A stretch of DNA of 35,011 nt. Source: a virus. The notes below the pieces were generated by a model. The model ran no database searches and was not told where the DNA came from. It saw only the letters and a list, made by a program, of their open reading frames with translations. How positions within the stretch are numbered: position 1 is the first letter of the stretch; each line of letters begins with the position of its first letter. The translations under genes and the position numbers were made by a program. Below, one piece after another: positions 23,869-30,000 of the stretch. Location: positions 1 to 35,011 of the IMG/VR virus record IMGVR_UViG_3300025771_000081; one strand, given 5' to 3'.

Positions 23869-24381
23869 ATGAACATTTTTGTGACTTCTCCCTGGCCAGC
23901 AGAAAGTGCCATTTGTCTCCCCGATAAACATATCGTGAAGATGCCCCTAGAATGCTGTCAAATGCTTTCTATTGTAGCATCAGAAAAGTGGGGACATAAC
24001 TATGGTCCATTACTCAAAGCAGATCATACTCCATACAAAACTGAGAAGGGAGCATTTCGCAATCATCCGTGTACCAAGTGGGCAATGGAAAGTATCCATA
24101 ATGCATATTGGTTGATTAAGCATGGATTGAACTTGTGTGATGAATACACTTTGCGGTATAATAAGACTCACTCCTGTTATAAGACTCTTGTGGATGCTTT
24201 TTATTTGTTTCCAAGGGGAAAGATTACAGAAGTAACTCCATTCGCTCGTGCTATGCCCGACGAATACAAACTTGATGGCAGCATTGATACATTTACTGCT
24301 TATAAAATGTATATTGCTTCCAAACCTTGGGTAGCAGACAATTATCTGCGTATTCCTGAGCGTAAACCTGATTGGATTTGA
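23869..24381 (+). CDS. Conserved phage protein, unknown function
   Basis: 170 residues from the ATG at 23869. A TTG 12 bases upstream is inside the previous gene. Notable segments: MNIFVTSPWPAESAICLPDK, HIVKMPLECCQML, NHPCTKWAMES, CDEYTLRYNKTHSCY and TPFARAMPDEYK. These conserved His, Cys, Lys, Glu and Arg residues look catalytic or metal-binding and recur in small proteins of many phages. I recall such proteins sometimes being labelled as pyrimidine-dimer glycosylase-like, but I cannot confirm that. Three bases separate it from gp44, so it is part of the clamp operon. GC content is higher than in the zincin gene. Confidence 0.75.
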   Translation: MNIFVTSPWPAESAICLPDKHIVKMPLECCQMLSIVASEKWGHNYGPLLKADHTPYKTEKGAFRNHPCTKWAMESIHNAYWLIKHGLNLCDEYTLRYNKTHSCYKTLVDAFYLFPRGKITEVTPFARAMPDEYKLDGSIDTFTAYKMYIASKPWVADNYLRIPERKPDWI

Positions 24382-24383
24382 TT

Positions 24384-25325
24384 ATGAGTGATTTTATTTG
24401 GGTTGAGAAATATCGCCCTAAGACTATTGAGGATTGTATTCTCCCAGAGACTACAAAACAAATGTTTCGGGAGTTTCTAAATAAAGGCGAAATTCCTAAT
24501 ATGCTTCTTGCTGGTCCTCCTGGTATTGGAAAGACCACAGTTGCTAAGGCACTATGTAATGAACTTGGAGCAGATGTATATGTCATCAATGGATCCGACG
24601 AGGGTAGATTCCTCGATACTGTCAGAAACAATGCGAAGAACTTCGCTTCGACCGTCTCACTTACTTCGGATTCTAAACACAAGGTCATCATCATTGATGA
24701 GGCAGATAACACGTCCAACGATGTTCAACTCCTCCTACGGGCGTTTATTGAGGAGTTTGCTGGGAACTGTCGATTCATCTTCACCTGTAACTATAAGAAT
24801 AAAATCCTTGAACCCCTGCACTCGCGATGTGCCGTTGTTGATTTCTCAATCAAAGGAAAAGAGCGACAGTCCATTGCTGCACAGTTCTTCAAGCGTCTCC
24901 AAGAAATCCTGGTTGCAGAAGGTGTTGAATCTGATAACAAGGTCCTGGTAGAACTTGTTAATAAGCACTTTCCAGACTGGCGTCGTGTTCTTAATGAGTG
25001 TCAACGATACTCTGTCAGTGGAAAGATTGATGCTGGTATTCTTGCTACGTTCTCTGATGTTGCCGTAAATGAACTTGTTAAAAACCTCAAGGAAAAAAAC
25101 TTTCCCGAAGTTCGGAAGTGGGTGGTATCTAATCTGGACAATGATACTACTGTATTGTTGCGCCGTATTTACGATGCTCTTTATCTATCCCTTGAAAACA
25201 ATAGTATTCCTGCTGCTGTGCTTGTGCTTGCTAAGTATCAGTATCAGGCGGCATTTGTAGCAGACCAAGAAATAAATATGCTTGCTTGTCTAACTGAACT
25301 TATGGTGGAGTGTAACTTTAAATGA
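24384..25325 (+). CDS. 44: Clamp loader large subunit gp44
   Basis: 313 residues from the ATG at 24384 (T4: 319). AAA+ ATPase that, as a tetramer with gp62, opens and loads the gp45 ring. Motifs: N-terminal WVEKYRPKTIEDCILP, Walker A GPPGIGKT (44-51), Walker B IIIDEAD (Asp105, Glu106), sensor 1 FTCNYKNKI and the SRC arginine finger (147-149). It shares an ATGA overlap with the next small gene. In T4, gp62 follows directly; here four genes lie between. Confidence 0.96.
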   Translation: MSDFIWVEKYRPKTIEDCILPETTKQMFREFLNKGEIPNMLLAGPPGIGKTTVAKALCNELGADVYVINGSDEGRFLDTVRNNAKNFASTVSLTSDSKHKVIIIDEADNTSNDVQLLLRAFIEEFAGNCRFIFTCNYKNKILEPLHSRCAVVDFSIKGKERQSIAAQFFKRLQEILVAEGVESDNKVLVELVNKHFPDWRRVLNECQRYSVSGKIDAGILATFSDVAVNELVKNLKEKNFPEVRKWVVSNLDNDTTVLLRRIYDALYLSLENNSIPAAVLVLAKYQYQAAFVADQEINMLACLTELMVECNFK

Positions 25326-25516
25326 AAAACAAAAGTCACCAGGTTAAGTCTAGGTTCTATTACATTTTTTGGGGAGTTGCTACTGTTTCGGTAGTGCTTG
25401 GGCAAATCTATGTTGGAACTGGATATCGTATGATGGCAGGAAGTTTCAACAAGTTCTTTTACACACTTACAGAGTTAATGGAGGAAGTGCCAAATGGGTC
25501 TATTGATTATCGATAA
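25322..25516 (+). CDS. Small single-pass membrane protein
   Basis: 64 residues. A short basic head (MKNKSHQVKSR) is followed by one membrane segment (FYYIFWGVATVSVVLGQIYV, residues 12-31) and an acidic C-terminal tail ending GSIDYR. The basic N-terminus suggests an N-in orientation. ATGA overlap with gp44 implies translational coupling. Its last 23 bases overlap the next gene. Role unknown; small membrane proteins of early phage operons often act on the host envelope or replication site, but nothing here proves that. Confidence 0.75.
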   Translation: MKNKSHQVKSRFYYIFWGVATVSVVLGQIYVGTGYRMMAGSFNKFFYTLTELMEEVPNGSIDYR

Positions 25517-25697
25517 AACTAAGTTGGTAGAACCACGAGTGAAGACTACACCTAAGAATGTGCAAGAGGCAAATGAAGGTCTTTTTCGTGCTAAGATGAC
25601 TTTACCTGCTGCCGCAAAACATTGTGGTATGACAAAGAAAGAAATGAAAATGACATTTCTTGAATATCTTAAATACCACAAACCAGAGTATACTTGA
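25494..25697 (+). CDS. Small helix-turn-helix-like protein
   Basis: 67 residues: MGLLIIDKTKLVEP, then NEGLFRAKMTLPAAAKHCGM and TKKEMKMTFLEYLKYHKPEY. The segment TLPAAAKHCGMTKKEMKMTFLEYL fits a helix-turn-helix (an alpha helix, a turn at CGMT, a second helix), so DNA binding is possible. A good ribosome site (GGAGGA, 25480-25485) lies 8 bases before the ATG, inside the membrane-protein gene. No function known. Confidence 0.7.
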   Translation: MGLLIIDKTKLVEPRVKTTPKNVQEANEGLFRAKMTLPAAAKHCGMTKKEMKMTFLEYLKYHKPEYT

Positions 25698-25715
25698 ATT
25701 ATCAACGATTTTATT

Positions 25716-26321
25716 ATGAATAAAATGAATGTATCCCGAAATGTCATTTCTGAAGATTACAAATTTGGTAGTAAGAGGAAAAAAAATTGGGAAGAATATT
25801 GTGAGACATCGTACCGTGAATTAAATTCTATTTTAGATCTCTGGCAAGATCCAAACTATAGTGCTAGACCTCTTACTAGAAGTTACTATATTAAAGTCTT
25901 TGATTGTTCCTTATGTAATTTTACTGGGTATGCAAGTGAGGAAGCATTAAAAAATAAGTTGAATGGGAAAAAAGTAGTTTACGATCACTGCCTTTCTCCT
26001 CAATTTGTTACTAGAATGATTTTGGATAATCCTGAAATTTATTTGAAAGATTATAATAATTTCAAACAGATTTTTTGGGATTGTTGTAGTACTATTATGG
26101 TAACACAGGAAGAAAATATTAGACTTTCTCGACTTACTGAGAATGATGGTTATTATTATAAAATTCATGTTCCAACACATTTAAAATATAACCACTTAGG
26201 AATTAATCTTTATTTTCGTCCAACGTTAAAAGGTAAATGGAAAGATGCTGTTCCATTGGAAACGAATATTATCGAAGTTCCCAAAAATTTGATTGAATAT
26301 GAAAAGTACTTTTTGGTTTAA
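25716..26321 (+). CDS. Hypothetical protein with possible HNH-like centre
   Basis: 201 residues, very AT-rich. The middle has a Cys pair (CSLC, 64-67), then KVVYDHCLSPQFVTRMIL (Asp90-His91) and VTQEENIRLSRL (Asn134). The order DH...P...EN faintly resembles an HNH nuclease with a zinc site, but the spacing is unusual and I cannot assign the family. The DruA-like gene starts 2 bases after its stop, so the two form a pair inserted between clamp-loader genes. Alternative start codons: ATG at 25716 or 25725. Confidence 0.7.
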   Translation: MNKMNVSRNVISEDYKFGSKRKKNWEEYCETSYRELNSILDLWQDPNYSARPLTRSYYIKVFDCSLCNFTGYASEEALKNKLNGKKVVYDHCLSPQFVTRMILDNPEIYLKDYNNFKQIFWDCCSTIMVTQEENIRLSRLTENDGYYYKIHVPTHLKYNHLGINLYFRPTLKGKWKDAVPLETNIIEVPKNLIEYEKYFLV

Positions 26322-26323
26322 TT

Positions 26324-27382
26324 ATGTTATCACCTGAAAATGCTGTTTGGGCAGCAAATCAATTTATTGATTATTATTCAAAGTTTAATCGAATTGACGA
26401 TTATTTGAGGTACGTAAAAAAAAGTAGAATTAATAATTCTGCTGGTAAATTATTTGGTCCTGAGGATGAAATTTTTTCAGATTTTTCTATAGATCCTAGA
26501 GATATGGTGTTTAGTATTCGTGAGGTTGATACTAGTACAAAACCAAAAACAAAATATAATCAAGAGTTGTATTCTGAAATTCTTAATATGACTGCTTCCA
26601 ACCCAATTGAAGAAGCAATTCCTGGAAGAACGATTAAGTGGATAATTACAGAAGACACTACTGATAAAATTGTTGGTGTAATTAGATTTGGTTCCCCAAC
26701 AATTAATTCAAAACCTAGAAATGATTATTTTGGTGAAGTTCTACCACTATCTAAAATTAATCATGAATTTGTAATGGGATTTAATATTGTCCCAGTACAA
26801 CCATTTGGATATAATTATCTTGGTGGAAAACTTCTTGCTCTTTTGGCATCATCCAATGAACTCAAACGACAATTTGATGCAAAGTATGGAACTAATCTTC
26901 AATACTTTGAAACTACTTCACTATACGGTACTACAAAAGGAGTATCCATGTATGATGGTCTTAAACCTTATGTCAGACATATAGGAGATACTGAAAGTAA
27001 TTTTCTTCCATTGTTTCATGATGATTATTTTCGTGAAATGTTTTGGTGGTTTAATAATAATGCTAATGGTGGAGAAAGACTTGTTTCTGCAGACAAATCA
27101 TCTAAAAAATTAAAAATTCAAACCAAGATGATTTCAATCATCATGAAGTCTCTTCAAGATGCTTCAAAGTTACATGAGTTTAAACAATGTATCACTCATG
27201 CTAAGTCTCTTACCGAGAAAAAACGTTATTATATTTCAAAATTTGGATATGAACCTGAAGAGGTTATTGGGTGGTGGAAAAGTAAAGCATCGAAAAGATA
27301 TGCAAAACTTAATAACGAAGACAGATTAAAAACAGAATTGGAGTTGTGGACATCTGATTCTGAACTAGAAATTATTAGATAA
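26324..27382 (+). CDS. DUF4338 / DruA-like protein
   Basis: 352 residues. The core (~105-225) resembles DUF4338, the domain of DruA in the Druantia anti-phage system: IVGVIRFGSPTI, PRNDYFG, FNIVPVQPFGYNYLGGKLLA, then FETTSLYGTTKGVSMYDGL and RHIGDTES. The N-terminal ~100 residues are specific; the C-terminal ~120 residues are helical and basic (SKASKRYAKLNNEDRL). It is more AT-rich than gp44 or regA and interrupts the gp44-gp62 order. Enzymatic activity of the domain is unknown to me. Family call is by motif memory. Confidence 0.7.
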   Translation: MLSPENAVWAANQFIDYYSKFNRIDDYLRYVKKSRINNSAGKLFGPEDEIFSDFSIDPRDMVFSIREVDTSTKPKTKYNQELYSEILNMTASNPIEEAIPGRTIKWIITEDTTDKIVGVIRFGSPTINSKPRNDYFGEVLPLSKINHEFVMGFNIVPVQPFGYNYLGGKLLALLASSNELKRQFDAKYGTNLQYFETTSLYGTTKGVSMYDGLKPYVRHIGDTESNFLPLFHDDYFREMFWWFNNNANGGERLVSADKSSKKLKIQTKMISIIMKSLQDASKLHEFKQCITHAKSLTEKKRYYISKFGYEPEEVIGWWKSKASKRYAKLNNEDRLKTELELWTSDSELEIIR

Positions 27383-27383
27383 T

Positions 27384-27764
27384 ATGGAATTAAAAGACTG
27401 GTTAAATTCTATCAATCAGACTAAACAAAATTTGATTGATGAAGATCCTTCATTAGAAAGAGAATATCCCTCTTACATTATTAACCGATGTTTTTCTGGA
27501 CATGTGGACTCTATTATGTTTTCAAATGAAATGAATAGATATCATTTTCTTTCTAAAAAGATGCAATATGATTTTTTTATAAATATTCTGAGGAAAAAGA
27601 AGAGGTTTTCTCCCTGGATCCGAAAAGATACAATCAAAGATCTTGATTATGTCAAACGATATTATGGTTATAGTAATGAAAAGGCAAAACAAGCTTTGAG
27701 AATTCTCACAAAAGAGCAACTAACATTTATTAAATCAAAATTTGAAACTGGAGGAACAAAATGA
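27384..27764 (+). CDS. 62: Clamp loader small subunit gp62
   Basis: 126 residues (T4: 187; shorter forms are usual in cyanophages). Non-ATPase subunit that completes the gp44/gp62 loader. The characteristic stretch YIINRCFSGHVDSIMFSNEMN is followed by KKMQYDFFINILRKKKRFSPW and YYGYSNEKAKQALRIL. It follows the DruA-like gene by one base and overlaps regA by 4 bases, as 62-regA do in T4. Very AT-rich, like the two genes upstream and unlike regA. Confidence 0.9.
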   Translation: MELKDWLNSINQTKQNLIDEDPSLEREYPSYIINRCFSGHVDSIMFSNEMNRYHFLSKKMQYDFFINILRKKKRFSPWIRKDTIKDLDYVKRYYGYSNEKAKQALRILTKEQLTFIKSKFETGGTK

Positions 27765-28201
27765 GCGTGGTTCAAGTACCTGAAGTGAAATGGGCACCTG
27801 ATCAAATGGTAGAAGTGGTTCTTAATGAACCTGATGACTTTTTGAAAGTGCGTGAAACTTTGACCCGTATCGGAGTCGCTTCTAGGAAAGAGAAAAAAAT
27901 TTATCAGTCTTGCCATATTCTTCACAAGCAAGGCAGATACTATCTGGTTCACTTTAAGGAGTTGTTTGCCCTTGATGGCAAACATGCAAACCTGACGGTG
28001 AATGATGTTCAGCGTCGCAATCGCATTGCCCAACTTCTTGCTGATTGGGGACTCATCACTATTGTTGATGCAACCAAGATTCAAGATATTGCTCCACTCA
28101 ATCAAATCAAAGTCCTTGCTTATAAGGACAAAAGTGACTGGATTCTGGAAACCAAATATAATATTGGTTCCAAGAAGAAAAAAGTTGAGGAAGCAGAATG
28201 A
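27761..28201 (+). CDS. regA: Translational repressor RegA
   Basis: 146 residues (T4: 122). RNA-binding protein that blocks translation of early phage mRNAs at their start regions. It matches T4 RegA closely in VVLNEPDDFLKVRETLTRIG, YQSCHILHKQGRYYLVHFKE and ADWGLITIV. It has an N-terminal extension of about 15 residues and a C-terminal extension of about 30 residues ending in a Lys/Glu tail. The ribosome site (GGAGGA) lies inside gp62. A terminator follows 5 bases after the stop. Confidence 0.97.
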   Translation: MSVVQVPEVKWAPDQMVEVVLNEPDDFLKVRETLTRIGVASRKEKKIYQSCHILHKQGRYYLVHFKELFALDGKHANLTVNDVQRRNRIAQLLADWGLITIVDATKIQDIAPLNQIKVLAYKDKSDWILETKYNIGSKKKKVEEAE

Positions 28202-28206
28202 AACAA

Positions 28207-28230
28207 GGGGGTTGACGAACCCCCTTTTTT
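28207..28230 (+). terminator. Terminator after regA
   Basis: Perfect 7-bp stem (GGGGGTT with AACCCCC), loop GACG and six T residues. It contains the -35 box of the next promoter. Confidence 0.93.
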
Positions 28231-28240
28231 ATGTTAGAAT
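28212..28240 (+). promoter_or_regulatory. Early promoter with -35 inside the regA terminator
   Basis: TTGACG (28212-28217, 5 of 6), a 17-base spacer and an extended -10 (TG, one base, TAGAAT at 28235-28240). The ATG of the next gene follows 25 bases later. Confidence 0.78.
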
Positions 28241-28265
28241 TACGTTGCACCGTATAAATCTGATC

Positions 28266-28775
28266 ATGTTAGTCACTGATTATAGAAAAAATGTGACAAT
28301 GGAGAGTATCTCAGAAAAATATCCAAATTTTGAATCTGAATATAAAAAAATTTGGAGAGCAATTTGTAAACGATGTCTTTCCGCACAAGCATCTAGAAAT
28401 TCAACATCAACTCGCCTTGGTGGTGTAACAGAAGAATCTAAAAACTTTTTTCCATATTTAAATAATGATGAACTGAGAACTGTTGCTAAGTGTATTAGTG
28501 CAAGGTTCAGAAATAATCGTGGACACGAAGACTGGGATGCTTGGAGAAAGAAACTTCCTAAAATTTTTGAAGATGTTGAAGATATGAATGATCGAGTATT
28601 AACTGTATTTGAAACCATCGATGGTATGCCACAATCAGTATCTCAAATTATGAAAGAACTTACTTTCACAGTTACAGTTTGTTCTGATGATGGTGCTCAA
28701 GTATTTAAGTGGAGTGGAGTTCCGAAAGACATTGCTATGACATCTATTTCTGAAATCACTAAGGCACTTGCCTGA
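28266..28775 (+). CDS. Hypothetical protein downstream of regA
   Basis: 169 residues from the ATG at 28266. The open frame extends upstream through regA, but the promoter at 28212-28240 rules out earlier starts. A second ATG at 28299 is possible. No signal peptide. The middle is helical with several Arg, Asn and Lys residues (IWRAICKRCLSAQASRNSTS, CISARFRNNRGHEDW). The C-terminal part is predicted beta-alpha (FTVTVCSDDGAQVFKWSGVP). No family recognised. It is a single-gene unit between its own promoter and terminator. Confidence 0.75.
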   Translation: MLVTDYRKNVTMESISEKYPNFESEYKKIWRAICKRCLSAQASRNSTSTRLGGVTEESKNFFPYLNNDELRTVAKCISARFRNNRGHEDWDAWRKKLPKIFEDVEDMNDRVLTVFETIDGMPQSVSQIMKELTFTVTVCSDDGAQVFKWSGVPKDIAMTSISEITKALA

Positions 28776-28792
28776 AAACCGAACAAAAAGGT

Positions 28793-28817
28793 GAGGGGTT
28801 TACCACTCCTCTTTTTT
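28793..28817 (+). terminator. Terminator before hsp20
   Basis: 7-bp stem with one G-T pair (GAGGGGT with ACTCCTC), a 5-base loop and six T residues. Confidence 0.85.
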
Positions 28818-28825
28818 ATGTAATT

Positions 28826-28836
28826 TGATATATAAT
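28826..28836 (+). promoter_or_regulatory. Putative -10 region of hsp20 promoter
   Basis: TG, one base, TATATA overlapping a perfect TATAAT (28831-28836), just after the terminator. No -35 match at the usual distance. The leader would be about 55 bases long. Confidence 0.5.
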
Positions 28837-28896
28837 AATTGAGAACGCCGTAAAGGGTTCACACAACACAAACTCGCTTTTAAAGGAGCTACAATA

Positions 28897-29331
28897 ATGA
28901 CAAACCTCACCAGGTACACTGCTGCGGATCTTAACACCTTGATGGATAAGATCACTCGTAATAGCATTGGTATGGACGAATACTTTGATCGTCTGTTTAA
29001 TCTTCACGAAACTACAAAAAACTATCCACCTTACAACCTGATTCAGGTAAATAATGTAGAATCTCATTTAGAGATTGCACTAGCAGGTTTTAAAAAAGGA
29101 GAGGTCAATGTCTTCACGGAGTATGGAAAACTTTTTGTCGAAGGGCAACGGGAGGACACCGAATCCGACAAGACATTTATCCATAAGGGACTGGCTCAAA
29201 GAAGTTTTCAACGAGCGTGGACTTTATCCGACGACACAGAAGTCAGGGACGTTGTATTCGAAGACGGACTTTTACGGATCGTACTTGGGAAAATAGTTCC
29301 GGAGCATCATTCGCGCAAAGATTATCTCTAA
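28897..29331 (+). CDS. hsp20: Hsp20-family small heat shock protein
   Basis: 144 residues. Alpha-crystallin-domain chaperone (IbpA type) that holds unfolded proteins; such genes are common in T4-like cyanophages. The domain spans about residues 44-135: PPYNLIQVNNVESHLEIALAG, KLFVEGQR, then GLAQRSFQRAWTLSDDTEV and the final EDGLLRIVLGKIVPE strand pair. An excellent ribosome site (AAAGGAG, 28882-28888) precedes the ATG. It lies in its own unit between two terminators. Confidence 0.95.
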   Translation: MTNLTRYTAADLNTLMDKITRNSIGMDEYFDRLFNLHETTKNYPPYNLIQVNNVESHLEIALAGFKKGEVNVFTEYGKLFVEGQREDTESDKTFIHKGLAQRSFQRAWTLSDDTEVRDVVFEDGLLRIVLGKIVPEHHSRKDYL

Positions 29332-29359
29332 ATAATAGAGAATATCGTCGGCGCAGACG

Positions 29360-29401
29360 GAGAGGTAACTGGCAAAATCCAGTTGACACCTCTCTTTTTT
29401 T
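29360..29401 (+). terminator. Terminator after hsp20
   Basis: Long hairpin: 7-bp outer stem (GAGAGGT with ACCTCTC) and 6-bp inner stem (AACTGG with CCAGTT), a 3-base bulge (GAC, 29385-29387) on the right arm, a 6-base loop and seven T residues. The bulge is part of the next -35 box. Confidence 0.9.
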
Positions 29402-29411
29402 GTGGTACTAT
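29383..29411 (+). promoter_or_regulatory. Early promoter with consensus -35 inside the hsp20 terminator
   Basis: Perfect TTGACA (29383-29388), a 17-base spacer and an extended -10 (TG, one base, TACTAT at 29406-29411). It starts the unit with the DNA polymerase gene. Confidence 0.8.
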
Positions 29412-29435
29412 AGATGTATTAAAATAGATTTAAAA

Positions 29436-29744
29436 ATGTCAATAAAACTCGTTTTACTCAAATCTGGAGAAACTTTAATTTCTGATGTAAAGGAAATTTT
29501 ATCTAGTTCTGATGAAAAACTTTCTAAGTATCTTTTAAAATCCCCATATAAAGTTGTTAGTCAAACTCCCATCATGTTAACTGAACAAGTTGATAATGAT
29601 GTTCAAGATGTACAAATTTCTTTATCAAAATGGTTTATCTTATCCCAAGATACTGAAATTGCTATAGTACAAGATTGGGTAGTTACTATTACAGAACCAG
29701 TTGAATCTCATAAAAATCTTTACGAGGAAAATGTAAATGGATGA
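29436..29744 (+). CDS. Small Sm/SH3-barrel-like protein
   Basis: 102 residues from the ATG at 29436; the frame is open further upstream but through the terminator and promoter. MSIKLVLLKSGETLISDVKEI followed by LLKSPYKVV and a beta-rich middle (WFILSQDTEIAIVQDWVVTI) give the strand-SGE-strand-loop-xxPYxV pattern also seen at 12324 and 29737. No catalytic motif. First gene of the polymerase unit; it overlaps the next gene by 8 bases. Binding of RNA or protein is a guess from the barrel-like pattern. Confidence 0.75.
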   Translation: MSIKLVLLKSGETLISDVKEILSSSDEKLSKYLLKSPYKVVSQTPIMLTEQVDNDVQDVQISLSKWFILSQDTEIAIVQDWVVTITEPVESHKNLYEENVNG

Positions 29745-30000
29745 TAATGAAAATAAAATTAAATGTCTTCTTTTAGATGTTGATAATGTTATAATTAGTG
29801 AAGTTGTTGAAGTTGATTCTCAGATCGGTGACCCTGATTGCAAACTAATCAATCCCTATCTTTTTATCAGTGAAGATGAAATGGTTCCATGGCCAAAAAT
29901 AACTAATCAAACTGAATTGATGGTTAGATCTTCTGATATCCTAACCATTGCAGATCCAAAACCAGAAATTATTCAAAAGTATCTTGAACTAACTGCCTGA
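29737..30000 (+). CDS. Small Sm/SH3-barrel-like protein, paralogue of the previous gene
   Basis: 87 residues. KIKCLLLDVDNVIISEVVEV, then GDPDCKLINPYLFI, repeats the pattern of the 29436 product (strand, turn, strand, loop, NPYxx). The C-terminus is VRSSDILTIADPKPEIIQKYLEL. Acidic overall. Its stop overlaps the gp43 start (TGATG), so it is translated with the polymerase. Function unknown. Confidence 0.75.
   Translation: MDDNENKIKCLLLDVDNVIISEVVEVDSQIGDPDCKLINPYLFISEDEMVPWPKITNQTELMVRSSDILTIADPKPEIIQKYLELTA

Noticed and set aside
25271-25278. AATAAATA late box inside gp44
   Set aside because: It lies within a coding region with no start codon at the usual distance, so it is a chance match in AT-rich DNA. 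The same applies to 32259-32266 inside gp43.
28253-28260. TATAAATC as a late box before the gene at 28266
   Set aside because: It lies only 5 bases from the ATG and differs at the last consensus base, so it cannot provide a normal leader for that start.
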